Counted from the first letter of the stretch, positions 52,438 through 61,847 are shown. The stretch: 64,000 nucleotides of DNA from Ignavibacteria bacterium (GCA_026417135.1 JAOADV010000001.1:1-64000); one strand, 5' to 3'. Notes: a model not told the origin generated them from the sequence alone. A program made the numbers and translations.

Positions 52438-52943
52438 TCAAGCAAACCAGGTATTGTCTTAATAAAAACAAATTTTTTGTTTTTATCAATTTTTTTAATA
52501 TATTCTTTAACGAAAGGCACATAACTTGTACCTCTATTGGTTTGGATAAGAAGTAAATCATTCCCCGGATTTGTTTGAAAACCGATAACTTTCCCTAAAT
52601 TTCGACCATCTGAAATGTTTAGAACTTCAAAATTCAAGAGACTGTTAGATAGAAACATACCATAACTGTCAAAATCACCGTAGAATTGAATAAAAACCCC
52701 TTGCTCAACTAATTTTTTTGCATTCTCGAGCGAGTTAATCTCGCTCACCTTGAAGTAATGATACCTTCCAGAGGTTACTTTATATTTCTCTAATGTATAT
52801 TGGTATACAAAATTTGGGGAAAAGCCAATATAAATTTTTGAATTATTTTCTACATCGAAGTAAACTTCTTGGGGAAGCAACTTCAAGGTGCCATCTAAGC
52901 CTTTCGTGCCGACTATGACCCCAATTAAAACTAAATTTCTCAT
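52434..52943 (-). CDS. rimM: Ribosome maturation factor RimM
   Basis: Assists 30S head assembly (binding uS19). The 169 residues contain the RimM N-terminal barrel ([19 protein letters not shown], residues 4-22) and the PRC-type C-terminal barrel ([19 protein letters not shown], then [11 protein letters not shown]). It overlaps the O-antigen ligase gene by 4 bp upstream and trmD by 4 bp downstream, so this ribosome-assembly pair is translated as part of an envelope gene run. Confidence 0.9.
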   Translation of the reverse strand: MRNLVLIGVIVGTKGLDGTLKLLPQEVYFDVENNSKIYIGFSPNFVYQYTLEKYKVTSGRYHYFKVSEINSLENAKKLVEQGVFIQFYGDFDSYGMFLSNSLLNFEVLNISDGRNLGKVIGFQTNPGNDLLLIQTNRGTSYVPFVKEYIKKIDKNKKFVFIKTIPGLLE

Positions 52944-54340
52944 TGCAAGACTGTTTTCTCATTATAATTACGAAGTACAAAATCAACTATTACAATTGCA
53001 ATTACGACCACAAAGTTAAAATCCCTTAGCAGGTAATACTCAAGTGTTGTTTGTGCTACAAAGGCCACAATAAATACCATAATAGAGAACAATACAAAAG
53101 GTTCGAACGGTTGTCCTCGAACTTTCAAGAGCAATTTTACTGAGAAAACAAAGTAAAAGACAAAAAACAAAACATATAGTAAAGCAAGTGGTATTCCAAT
53201 ACGATAAAGTATCGATAGAAAGCCGTTATGAATAACCAAAGCCTTCCAATTTGTAACAGATAAAGGGTCGCGAAACTGAATCTTTGAACCAATTCCAATA
53301 CCAGTCATTGGATTATCGCGGATGCCTTCAAAAAGAACTGGATACTCTGCTACACGAGCAGAAAAAGATTTGTCTTCTACTCCTTTTGCAGAAGAAACTA
53401 AACGATACTCCATTAACTTTAAGACTACGGTAGAATTTGAACCAAAAACACTATATAAAATAGCCAAGGATAAGGAAAAAATAATTCCAAAGTAAAATAA
53501 GTATTGCAGACGTTTTTTCCAACCTATGTAAAGGAAAAGAAGTATCGAACACAAAAGTGTGGACAACCAAAAGGTTCTGCTGACGTTTATTACCAAAGCT
53601 CCAGCGGATAGAAGACCTGTAGCAATCATTAGTATTTTAAGCCAAAGACCCTTGCTATAAACAAAAAAAATAGTTGAAAAAATGAAAGCACAAGAAAAAA
53701 CAATGTGATTAAATTTCGTTTTGGAGCTTGCGAGTTCCCAAGCATATTGTGCAACCTCAATTATGCCGCTTTTGTATTGAACAACAACGAATATCGAGCA
53801 AGCCAGGACAACTAAAAGACTTAAAAACAACAAAATTGCCAGGTCCTTTGAAGTTCTAATGAATTCCCTCATTGGAAAATACATTAGAAGCAACGATAAA
53901 ATCGAAACGCCTCTAATCCAATAAAGCAAATCGACATTATTTAAATAAGCAAAAAGAGCATTAAAAGGGATAAAGAAAAAAAACATTAATATCAGCAAAT
54001 CCGCAGTATGTTCAACTAATCGTCTTTTTTGAACCAAAACACTGTTGTAAAAGTATAGCAATAATCCCCCTACAACACTGATACCAAAAGCAATTTCAAT
54101 TGGACTGACACCTTCGTCAACCAATATTAGCATTGCCCCAAGAAATAGAATTGAGAAATAAACCCAAATTTTAGGTCTGTAAATAAAAATGATAATAGAT
54201 GGGATGGATATAAGTGCTACGAAAAAATATAATTCCAAACCAGCGGATAGAGAAAAATAGAACAAGGGGAAAAGTAAGAGCAAGGGTAAAAATACATATT
54301 GGACGATTGAACTAATCGGAAGAACAACTTGCAACCTCAT
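52940..54340 (-). CDS. O-antigen ligase/polymerase-like membrane protein
   Basis: A 466-residue protein with about eleven hydrophobic segments. The large periplasmic loop region has NPMTGIGIGSKI and the downstream VIHNGFLSILYRIG, matching the Wzy_C/WaaL pattern where a His after the loop is important. It would join or polymerise undecaprenyl-linked polysaccharide on the periplasmic face. The Wzz-like gene lies 72 bp upstream, supporting a polysaccharide role. Confidence 0.85.
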   Translation of the reverse strand: MRLQVVLPISSIVQYVFLPLLLLFPLFYFSLSAGLELYFFVALISIPSIIIFIYRPKIWVYFSILFLGAMLILVDEGVSPIEIAFGISVVGGLLLYFYNSVLVQKRRLVEHTADLLILMFFFFIPFNALFAYLNNVDLLYWIRGVSILSLLLMYFPMREFIRTSKDLAILLFLSLLVVLACSIFVVVQYKSGIIEVAQYAWELASSKTKFNHIVFSCAFIFSTIFFVYSKGLWLKILMIATGLLSAGALVINVSRTFWLSTLLCSILLFLYIGWKKRLQYLFYFGIIFSLSLAILYSVFGSNSTVVLKLMEYRLVSSAKGVEDKSFSARVAEYPVLFEGIRDNPMTGIGIGSKIQFRDPLSVTNWKALVIHNGFLSILYRIGIPLALLYVLFFVFYFVFSVKLLLKVRGQPFEPFVLFSIMVFIVAFVAQTTLEYYLLRDFNFVVVIAIVIVDFVLRNYNEKTVLQ

Positions 54341-54412
54341 TTTCCAAAGGTAAAGTTAATTATTTTAATAGAATGTTTTGGAAACAAATTATCAAAGTAT
54401 CAATATCGTAAA

Positions 54413-55549
54413 TCATTGTTCTTTTGCTAACGAAGTAAAATAATTTCTGGCAGAGTTCCCTACAAGCAAAAAAGTAAGTATCAAGACAAACGAACCAACA
54501 AATGAACCCAATATGATTAATGACCTTTTGGGCCAAGACTTTTGGTCCGGAGGAAGGGCTGGGTCGACAACGATTAAGTATCGCATTTGCCGATTTTCAT
54601 TTATTCGGCTTTCTTCCAGATAAGGAATAAGCAAAGCTTTAACTTTCATTAAGGTTTCGAATTCTGCATAAAGACGAAGGAAATCTGCACCAACTTTTGT
54701 TAGCGATTTCAAGGGGAAATTGCCAAGAAATCCCGGTTTATTTTCAACTTCAGAAAGTTTTTTCTCCAAACCTTGAACCAACGTTTTTTGAGACAATGTA
54801 GTGGGGTCGCTTTCGCCATATTTCTGTTTCAATAACTCATAAAGAACTTCTTGGGTAATTTTAGTTGCTTTCAAATCGATATAGCTTGAACTAATTGCTT
54901 TAGCTTGTTCTTCGGGGGAAAATATCAAAGTCGATTGAGAAAATTTTTGCAAACCATTAATAACCTCAGAAAGTTGATTTTCGATACTTGCCAAACGTTT
55001 TTCTAAATATTCACGGTTAAATCTCGATTCTTCCTGCGAAATCTTTTGAGCTAAAAAGTTCGAAATTGCCACATAATCATTTGCCATTTGAGCAGCACGA
55101 TAAGGGTCTTCGTCTGTAATAGAAATTACGTAATTTCCTTCTGGCTCCAAAATCACATCCAAATTACCTTCGAAGGTTTCTCTCAATTTTGTCATCCGAC
55201 TAAACGGTACCTTATAGACAGTATCCAATCGATATTTAAATATTATGCTATCTTTAACGAAACGACTATCGAGTATAACCAAAAATGAATACGTTGTTTC
55301 GATTTTTGCTCCAAGCTTCGATAACCCAATATCTTTTAAAGATGAAGTCAAGCCAGAAAATAAATTTTCCATCGTAGAAGTCGAAAGTTTAGGTGGGACA
55401 GCACTAACCTTCGCTGTATAACGATTCGGTATCAAGAAAACGATAATAGTAGAACCAATTGTAAATGCAAGTACAAAAAAAACTATTAAAAGTTTATTTT
55501 TCAAAATAATTTTTCCAATATTTAGTTTGTTGTTGTAGCTTGCATCCAT
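54413..55549 (-). CDS. Wzz/GumC-type polysaccharide chain-length determinant
   Basis: A 378-residue protein with membrane helices at about 18-40 and 343-365 and a periplasmic coiled-coil region between. The N-terminal Wzz domain contains PNRYTAKVSAVPP, and the C-terminal LPPDQKSWPKRSLIILG is the Pro-rich motif before the last helix. There is no cytosolic tyrosine kinase domain, so it is the Wzz type rather than a BY-kinase. It should set chain length together with the ligase or polymerase encoded next. Confidence 0.88.
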   Translation of the reverse strand: MDASYNNKLNIGKIILKNKLLIVFFVLAFTIGSTIIVFLIPNRYTAKVSAVPPKLSTSTMENLFSGLTSSLKDIGLSKLGAKIETTYSFLVILDSRFVKDSIIFKYRLDTVYKVPFSRMTKLRETFEGNLDVILEPEGNYVISITDEDPYRAAQMANDYVAISNFLAQKISQEESRFNREYLEKRLASIENQLSEVINGLQKFSQSTLIFSPEEQAKAISSSYIDLKATKITQEVLYELLKQKYGESDPTTLSQKTLVQGLEKKLSEVENKPGFLGNFPLKSLTKVGADFLRLYAEFETLMKVKALLIPYLEESRINENRQMRYLIVVDPALPPDQKSWPKRSLIILGSFVGSFVLILTFLLVGNSARNYFTSLAKEQ

Positions 55550-55559
55550 TGGTCAAATT

Positions 55560-57320
55560 TCAATTTTGCAACATCAAGGGATTTTTTAAATAAGATGGCT
55601 TTTGAAAATCGGACTCTACGGGTTTGAATTCAACATCTTCGAAAAGCAAATCGGGGCAAATAATTGAAGCACCTATCCACCGACTGCCATCAATTCCAGA
55701 AGAAATCGTTGAAACAAGGATATTTAATACATAAGGTTTATTTCCAACAAGGATGATATCTTTAAAAGACTGTGGTGTAATCCCTTTAAGTTCACCTCCC
55801 CGAATTGGTTCCTCTCTTCCGTTAGGATATAGCCGAACAGCTTCAATCACAGCAATATTTGCTTGGTCCCGAGAAAAAAATTTAAAATCTATTGGGGCAA
55901 TACTTTGGATTACCGTGCTCATAATATTTTGATTCATAATCTTTTTTACAACGATTACGAATGGTAAATCCCTTTGTTTTGCAAGCTGAAGAGCCTTTTC
56001 TCTTAGTTTTTGATTCGATTGTGAATATTTCTTCGACGAATTAATTTCGATATTGCTAAACATAGCAGAACCTTCGCGATTACTCCCATTAGATGTGCTG
56101 ACACGTTTAATAGGAGTTCTGCCAGCCAACAAGGTCTTTAGATATCCTTTTTCGACAAGAGTAATATTTCGAGCTGGAACACCTTCGTCATCAATTTCGT
56201 AACTTCCCAATAGTTTTATTCCATTGTAATCTTTCTTCAACGGAATAGAACGAAGAGATAAGAATTCTGGGAGAACCCTACCACCAATTTTTGTTTGAAA
56301 GGCATTAAATCGAGAAAGATTCTGGAAGCCTTGGTCGCTCAGTAGCATTCTTTGAGCAACTAAGTTAGGTGCAAAAACTTGAGCAAAAAGTTCACCAGCA
56401 GCTTGCCCTTCGAAAATTATTGGACCCGAATAGGAATCATCGAGTGGTTTAGCTTCTTTTAGAGCAATCGAATGTAATGTTATTTGTTTAACAGCACTTC
56501 TAAGCGAATCATAAGAAGGTAAATTCGAAGGAACATCAGCATACGAAGAGAAAAAGTTAGTTACTGGCATTCCATCATTTGATTGCAATGTAACAGCAGC
56601 CTCGACACCTGTAAAACTTTCGTATTTTATGTACTCAATTCCTTCTGAATTCACATAATAATTTTCATCCTGCAAAAATTCGAAACTTACACTTGAATTA
56701 TCAATCTCGGGATAATTGCGAATTATACGAGACAAATCTTTTACCAAATCGCAATACTTCGTAAAGTCAATTTTTACAATTTTATAATTCGTATCGTAAA
56801 ATTTATTGACTTCGACCTTCGAAAAATCTGGAATTGTATCTTTAATCAGTCTATTCTTTATCACTGCGAGTTTTTTAGAATACTTTTGAGTAGCCTCTTT
56901 GTACGCGAAATCAATTGCAAGCCAAAGTTCACGCCTTAATGAAAAATAATCAAAATCCTTGGGAACTTGCCTTCGATTACTACCTTCCCCAGAAAACCGC
57001 ATAAAGAACGGAAAGGAGAAATCCAAAAAGTTTGTGTTATCAAGACTATAATCGCCTACTCGAACATTAACATTAACAAAAGCCTGTCGACCTTGTGAAG
57101 TATCAACCAAATTACCAAGAAATGCATATGCTCGATATGAATTTGTAACTTTGAGTTGAACCTCAATGTAATAAGGCTTGGGAAGTGTTTCAATAAATAA
57201 ACTGTCCATAGAGCGTTTGACTTCGTCGCGTAATGCTTGCAATATCTCTTGATGAGACATAGAACCTAAGTCGTAAAATTTCAGTAACAACAAAAGAACA
57301 ACCAAAACAAATTTTATCAT
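55560..57320 (-). CDS. Exported TldD-family paralogue lacking the zinc motif
   Basis: The 586-residue protein has a signal peptide (MIKFVLVVLLLLLKFYDLG) and the full TldD/PmbA layout: SGPIIFEGQAAGELFAQ, GSYEIDDEGVPARNITLVE, EPIRGGELKG. At the site of the metalloprotease motif it reads A313-Q-V-F-A-P318 in place of HExxxH, so both zinc histidines and the Glu are lost. It is probably catalytically inactive, as TldE/PmbA is in the E. coli TldD/TldE heterodimer. It is a paralogue of the active TldD two genes upstream; a secreted active/inactive pair is the likely arrangement. Confidence 0.82.
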   Translation of the reverse strand: MIKFVLVVLLLLLKFYDLGSMSHQEILQALRDEVKRSMDSLFIETLPKPYYIEVQLKVTNSYRAYAFLGNLVDTSQGRQAFVNVNVRVGDYSLDNTNFLDFSFPFFMRFSGEGSNRRQVPKDFDYFSLRRELWLAIDFAYKEATQKYSKKLAVIKNRLIKDTIPDFSKVEVNKFYDTNYKIVKIDFTKYCDLVKDLSRIIRNYPEIDNSSVSFEFLQDENYYVNSEGIEYIKYESFTGVEAAVTLQSNDGMPVTNFFSSYADVPSNLPSYDSLRSAVKQITLHSIALKEAKPLDDSYSGPIIFEGQAAGELFAQVFAPNLVAQRMLLSDQGFQNLSRFNAFQTKIGGRVLPEFLSLRSIPLKKDYNGIKLLGSYEIDDEGVPARNITLVEKGYLKTLLAGRTPIKRVSTSNGSNREGSAMFSNIEINSSKKYSQSNQKLREKALQLAKQRDLPFVIVVKKIMNQNIMSTVIQSIAPIDFKFFSRDQANIAVIEAVRLYPNGREEPIRGGELKGITPQSFKDIILVGNKPYVLNILVSTISSGIDGSRWIGASIICPDLLFEDVEFKPVESDFQKPSYLKNPLMLQN

Positions 57321-57335
57321 AAAACTAACATTAAT

Positions 57336-57869
57336 TTAATTCCTAAAATATTTTTCTGGTATATATTTGTTTAATATTTCCAAAACCATCTTGGGTTGCT
57401 TTATTCCAATCATTAATCTTTTTAAAGAATTCAATTCAATCTGCAATCCATTGCGTCCAGAAATTGTATAAGCGACGCCATTACGTCGAACACTATAACG
57501 AATACCCCAGCCCCCATATTCCAAGATTGGATGGAAAGTCCTAACGGTAAAAGACTTGATTTCGGAAAAACTAATTTTTCTAAATTTTTTGTGAAATGGA
57601 AACAATCTGAAATGAATTCCTTCTGAATTTATCCTTAGTTCTAATTTTATGCTAAGAAACAAGAAAATAATAAAAACTGAAACGAGGATACCAAAAAAAC
57701 CAGCCAGAACGAAAACAAATCTGTCCTTATCTAACCAAAATTCAGAAGTCAAGGGAGGAAATGTAATGAACAAAAAGAAAAAAGAGGCTATCGGTGCGAC
57801 CCCAGCAAAAAGAATTATTAGCCACATCAAGTATTTGTTTATTTTCTGAACTTCATAGTATTCGAGCAT
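57336..57869 (-). CDS. Two-helix membrane protein with PH-like beta domain
   Basis: A 177-residue protein with two hydrophobic helices in residues 14-37 and 48-72. They are followed by a compact beta-rich domain of about 100 residues (LELRINSEGIHFRLFPFHKK, FSEIKSFTVRTFHP, GLQIELNSLKRL) that resembles bacterial PH-like (DUF6141-type) domains. The domain is probably cytosolic, since both helices return to the start side. It lies between the two TldD-family genes with 16- and 21-bp gaps, so co-expression is expected; a link in function is inference. Confidence 0.65.
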   Translation of the reverse strand: MLEYYEVQKINKYLMWLIILFAGVAPIASFFFLFITFPPLTSEFWLDKDRFVFVLAGFFGILVSVFIIFLFLSIKLELRINSEGIHFRLFPFHKKFRKISFSEIKSFTVRTFHPILEYGGWGIRYSVRRNGVAYTISGRNGLQIELNSLKRLMIGIKQPKMVLEILNKYIPEKYFRN

Positions 57870-57890
57870 AATTATCCTTTGCTGAAAATG

Positions 57891-59558
57891 TTAAGGCGAA
57901 GACAAAATTGGTGGTTTTTCCTCCGATTTTGCCTTTTTTTGCACCTCGATTAGCGAAACTAACAAGCTCGGAGAGCAAGCCGAAACAGGAACCCCACCAG
58001 ATTCTGCACCACATATACCATTAAATATTCCCATATCATCTCCAGTAGCAACGACATTTGCGAAAGTAGTAAGTGGAGTTCCAATTAAATCAACGCCACG
58101 AACCAATTCATCTGGACGACCATCAACATAAACTTTATAAACTATTAGTGGCAACACGTTAAAAGCATTGGGTATTGTCCTTCCTGTAAATGTAAAACCT
58201 CCTTCGACCTCAACAAAAAGAAGCCCGTACTCTTTACCTTGTCTTTTGCATTCTTCGATTAGCATTTCGCGAAGTTTTGGAAGACTAACTTGCCGTCTTG
58301 ATTCAACTATTAGGTTTGATTGCCTTGAAACAGCCCGAAAACCAACTTGTTTACGCCCATGTCCATTAGAATTTTTAAACCCTTCGATTGGTGACCTTGA
58401 CATTAAAAACCTACGGAAAATTCCACTATCGACGGATACGACACTTGATGCTTCGACACCTTCATCGTCATACTTATAGTAGCCAGATAAATCCAGGCCA
58501 TTTAATTTCATCCTCGTCGGGTCGAACACAACATTTATAAAATCCGGTAAAACCCTTTTATTAATAAATGATTTAAAAGTTTGAGCTTCGCGTGGGTCCT
58601 TCATTCTATGGCCTTCCACTCTATGCCCAAAAATTTCGTGGAAAAATACACCCGCAGCTTCGCCAGCTAAAATCGCAGGTCCGGAATATGTATCCATCAA
58701 AGGAGCATCCTTCAGCGCTTTCAGAGATGAAACCAAGTCCAATATAGCCTTTCTTAACGTACTTTCGTCAGGTAGCCCTTCTTCGCTAAAAGAAAAGAAA
58801 GTCCTATTGAGATAAAGAACCATTCCATCTTCCGCTTTAGTTCGCGCAAAAGCTACTATTCGAAATTGGGGTTGGTTTTGGCTTATTTCAGAGCCTTCGG
58901 AATTCACAAAAATTTTATAATCATTTTTAAATGAAAAAGAAATATGAGCTTCCAACAACCATTTGTTATCCGAGAAAATCTTCGATACATTGTTTAAAAT
59001 TCTTTCCCATTTGTCCAAATCCACATTATAGAAATTCCTTTTTTCAAAATACTTCGATGGTATTTCAATTGAAAAATCGGCAGAAGTATCTTCCTCCTTT
59101 ACTTTTACCGCACGACTGGTAAGCACATTTCTATATTGTTTAACAGCTTCCTTATAAACTTGCTCCGTAGCGTTCCAAACCGCAGCTCGAATAGCTAATT
59201 CATCGTGTTCAATTGGTAGTTGCCTAAACGAAAAAGAACTACGTGTTAAAAAAGAACCCTCCGTTCGATGCGTGTTATCAAGCTGATAGTTTCCTACTCG
59301 CAAATCAATATCCAAAAAACGGGAAAATGAAGTTCCTTTCGATGAAGTCCTACCAAATACACTTGTTACACCTGCGCTTTGAACTTCTGTTACTTGGTAT
59401 CCTATATAATAAGGTGGATATTGTTCAGAACTTAGCTCCTTCGTAAATCTTTCAATTTCTTTCTTTAAAGCGGAAATTATTACATTTTCGTCAGCCGAAT
59501 AGGCGAAATGAGCAAACAGAAAGATTAAAAGACAATATTTTATTATTCTATTTTTCAT
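57891..59558 (-). CDS. Exported TldD-family zinc metalloprotease
   Basis: The 555-residue protein has a signal peptide (MKNRIIKYCLLIFLFAHFAYS), so unlike E. coli TldD it acts outside the cytosol. The HExxxH zinc motif is intact (H307-E-I-F-G-H312), with GPAILAGEAAGVFF before it and YYKYDDEGVEA after it. The third ligand (a Cys in E. coli TldD) is plausibly Cys in VPVSACSPS near the C-terminus. It should cut unfolded or modified peptides. Its inactive paralogue follows after one intervening gene. gpmA lies 19 bp upstream. Confidence 0.87.
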   Translation of the reverse strand: MKNRIIKYCLLIFLFAHFAYSADENVIISALKKEIERFTKELSSEQYPPYYIGYQVTEVQSAGVTSVFGRTSSKGTSFSRFLDIDLRVGNYQLDNTHRTEGSFLTRSSFSFRQLPIEHDELAIRAAVWNATEQVYKEAVKQYRNVLTSRAVKVKEEDTSADFSIEIPSKYFEKRNFYNVDLDKWERILNNVSKIFSDNKWLLEAHISFSFKNDYKIFVNSEGSEISQNQPQFRIVAFARTKAEDGMVLYLNRTFFSFSEEGLPDESTLRKAILDLVSSLKALKDAPLMDTYSGPAILAGEAAGVFFHEIFGHRVEGHRMKDPREAQTFKSFINKRVLPDFINVVFDPTRMKLNGLDLSGYYKYDDEGVEASSVVSVDSGIFRRFLMSRSPIEGFKNSNGHGRKQVGFRAVSRQSNLIVESRRQVSLPKLREMLIEECKRQGKEYGLLFVEVEGGFTFTGRTIPNAFNVLPLIVYKVYVDGRPDELVRGVDLIGTPLTTFANVVATGDDMGIFNGICGAESGGVPVSACSPSLLVSLIEVQKKAKSEEKPPILSSP

Positions 59559-59577
59559 AAAAATTCACTATATGAAT

Positions 59578-60201
59578 TTAAAGTTGATTTTCTAAAATTT
59601 CTTTCTTGATAATATTTAAATCATTGTCAAGTTCATAAACATACGGGACTCCGGTTGGAATATTTAATTCGAGGACTTCTTCCTTCGATAAATTTTCCAA
59701 ATACATCACGAGAGCTCGCAAAGAATTTCCGTGTGCAGAAATTAAAACATTTTTTCCTTCTCTTAGCAAGGGTTCTATATGTTTCTTATAATACGGCAAA
59801 ACTCTTTCTTGTGTATCTTTCAAAGACTCACCACCCGGTGGAGCTACATCATAACTTCGACGCCAAATTTTTAGTTGGTCGAAACCGTATTTTTCCCCTA
59901 TCTCTTGTTTATTGAGGCCTTGGAGCTGCCCATAATGTCTTTCATTCAAGGCTTGGTCCATCTCGTAATGTAGACCATCTAATCCCAATTCTTGCAAAAT
60001 TATCTCGGTTGTTCTAATTGCCCTTTTCAAAACAGAGGTAAATACAGCGTCGATACGAAAATTTTGTTTTTTCAAGATTTTTCCAGCATTATGAGCTTCT
60101 TCGACACCTCTTTGAGAAAGGTCTACATCAATCCAGCCAGTAAATCTGTTTTGCAGATTCCATTCGGACTCACCGTGCCTAACTAAAATTAAAAGTGGCA
60201 T
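59578..60201 (-). CDS. gpmA: 2,3-bisphosphoglycerate-dependent phosphoglycerate mutase
   Basis: Interconverts 3- and 2-phosphoglycerate in glycolysis and gluconeogenesis. In its 207 residues LVRHGESEWN (His9 is the phosphorylated base) and RFTGWIDVDLS begin the family signature. LNERHYGQLQGLNK and the second histidine in SAHGNSLRAL complete the active site. It is slightly shorter than E. coli GpmA (250) at the C-terminal tail, as in many Bacteroidota. It lies in the bamD-to-trmD run, 26 bp after the epimerase gene. Confidence 0.95.
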   Translation of the reverse strand: MPLLILVRHGESEWNLQNRFTGWIDVDLSQRGVEEAHNAGKILKKQNFRIDAVFTSVLKRAIRTTEIILQELGLDGLHYEMDQALNERHYGQLQGLNKQEIGEKYGFDQLKIWRRSYDVAPPGGESLKDTQERVLPYYKKHIEPLLREGKNVLISAHGNSLRALVMYLENLSKEEVLELNIPTGVPYVYELDNDLNIIKKEILENQL

Positions 60202-60227
60202 AGCATCAATTTATTTTTTCAACATAA

Positions 60228-60629
60228 CTACTTATGCTCACATAATTCGATTAAAACTCCATTTGTAGATTTTGGATGTAGGAAAGCAATTCTCATATCG
60301 TGAGCCCCATCGACTGGATGCTCATTAATTAGCGACACTCCATTGTTACGACAAATTTCAAGATGATTTTCAATGCCCTCGACCTCAAAAGCAATATGAT
60401 GAATTCCTTCCCCACGTTTTTCCAAGAACCTACTAATCGGAGAATCATCAGATACTGGGGTAGTTAGCTCAATTGTAACATTCCCAACAACAAAAGAAGC
60501 CACACGGACTTTTTGCTCGGGTACTTCCTCGAAATGAACTTTATCCAATTCAAATATCTTTTTGAACAATTCAAGACTTGCATCCAGATTTTTAACCGCT
60601 ATTCCTATATGACTAATACCCTTGAACAT
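60228..60629 (-). CDS. mce: Methylmalonyl-CoA epimerase
   Basis: Interconverts (R)- and (S)-methylmalonyl-CoA. The 133-residue protein is a VOC (glyoxalase-fold) double repeat with metal ligands at His7 (SHIGIAV), Glu in the beta strands (TIELTTPV), His in GIHHIAFEV and Glu in VLIELCEHK. It belongs with the methylmalonyl-CoA mutase whose small subunit is encoded in this window at 26-28 kb, though the genes are not adjacent. 12 bp separate it from the upstream sugar nucleotidyltransferase gene. Confidence 0.93.
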   Translation of the reverse strand: MFKGISHIGIAVKNLDASLELFKKIFELDKVHFEEVPEQKVRVASFVVGNVTIELTTPVSDDSPISRFLEKRGEGIHHIAFEVEGIENHLEICRNNGVSLINEHPVDGAHDMRIAFLHPKSTNGVLIELCEHK

Positions 60630-60640
60630 ATCTCATTCTT

Positions 60641-61396
60641 TTAAAAATTAACAGAAGTTTCTAATTCTTTTTCAAGATTAGACAATTCCAAATATGTATT
60701 TATACCAACGAAGTTTCTGTAATTTTCAACAAAATAAGCTCCGACTTTCAAACCATTTGTGCGGTATATTTCAACCAAATCTGTAAGGTAATATTCACCT
60801 TGTGCATTTTTATTTTTTATTAGTTTTAACATATCGAAAACTTTTTCAGTTGAAACAATGTAAGTTCCAGTATTTATTTCGCTTAATTCATCTACCTCAG
60901 AATCAAGGTCCTTATCTTCGATTATCTTAACAAAATCGCCTTCCGAGTTACGAATTATCCGACCGTAACCTTTTGGATTGGGAACTTTAGTAGAAATTAA
61001 GGACAAGTCCAATTTATTTCCGAAATGATATTCTTTGAACTCAAGAAGCATATCTTTCGAAATAAGAGGAACATCCCCAGAAAGAATTAACAAATTTCCG
61101 ATTGCGGACTCAAAATGTGGTTGTAGTTGCAAAATCGCATGTCCAGTTCCAAGCTGTTGGTTTTGTTCGACAAAAACAATTTCGCTACAATTATAGTGAG
61201 TTTGCACAAAATTTTTTACAAGCTCTTTTTTATAGCCTATTACTAAGTATATTTTATACGGGTTAAGCAAAAGGGCTGTATCCAAGACATAAGCCAAAAG
61301 TGGTTTATTTTGTAAGTGAACAAGCACTTTCGGAATCTCTGGATTCATCATCCTTTTTCCTTGCCCCGCAGCAAGAATAGCAACACCAAACTCCAT
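60641..61396 (-). CDS. GlmU-type nucleotidyltransferase, N-terminal domain only
   Basis: The 251-residue protein matches the uridyltransferase half of GlmU: LAAGQGKRM (residues 8-16), PKVLVHLQNKPLL, QLGTGHAILQ, LILSGDVPLI (metal Asp) and INTGTYIV, ending GEYYLTDLVEIY. The left-handed beta-helix acetyltransferase half of GlmU (another about 200 residues) is absent. It could make UDP-N-acetylglucosamine only if GlcN-1-P acetylation is done by another enzyme, or may use another sugar. It is coupled to panD (2 bp). Confidence 0.82.
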   Translation of the reverse strand: MEFGVAILAAGQGKRMMNPEIPKVLVHLQNKPLLAYVLDTALLLNPYKIYLVIGYKKELVKNFVQTHYNCSEIVFVEQNQQLGTGHAILQLQPHFESAIGNLLILSGDVPLISKDMLLEFKEYHFGNKLDLSLISTKVPNPKGYGRIIRNSEGDFVKIIEDKDLDSEVDELSEINTGTYIVSTEKVFDMLKLIKNKNAQGEYYLTDLVEIYRTNGLKVGAYFVENYRNFVGINTYLELSNLEKELETSVNF

Positions 61397-61398
61397 TT

Positions 61399-61791
61399 TT
61401 AATTTCTTCCCACTACCTTTTTTGGCTCTGTCTTATTTGTGATTTCAACAACCTCATTATTTTTATCTAATATAACAATTCTGGGTGAATATTTTGGAAG
61501 TTCCTCTTCTGAAATCACTGTATAAGTTATAATTATTACTTCATCGCCAACAAGACCTTTTCTTGCAGCTGCACCATTTAGACAGAAATCCCTTTTCCCT
61601 CGTTCCCCGGGGATTACGTAAGTATCGAATCTTTCCCCGTTGTTGATATTAACCACACTAACTTTTTCATAAGGTAAAATATTAGCCACTTCAAGCAATT
61701 CCTCGTCGATTGTAAAACTTCCTTCATAATACAAATTTGTTTCGGTTATGCGTGCGCCGTGAATTTTTGACTTCAACAATATCCTTTGCAT
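61399..61791 (-). CDS. panD: Aspartate 1-decarboxylase
   Basis: Makes beta-alanine for pantothenate and coenzyme A. The proenzyme cleaves itself between Gly24 and Ser25 (YYEGSFTID) to form the pyruvoyl group. KIHGARITETNLYY and GAAARKG, GDEVIIITY are conserved; 130 residues is normal, with a slightly extended C-terminal tail. No panB or panC is in the window. Confidence 0.95.
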   Translation of the reverse strand: MQRILLKSKIHGARITETNLYYEGSFTIDEELLEVANILPYEKVSVVNINNGERFDTYVIPGERGKRDFCLNGAAARKGLVGDEVIIITYTVISEEELPKYSPRIVILDKNNEVVEITNKTEPKKVVGRN

Positions 61792-61847
61792 AATAAAAGT
61801 ATTTTAACAACCAGTAAAGACACAATTAATAAAAAAATATTTGAATA

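Noticed and set aside
54345-54352. TACCTTTG on the minus strand upstream of the O-antigen ligase gene
   Set aside because: It matches TAnnTTTG but ends 5 nt before the ATG; the gene is more likely transcribed with wzz.
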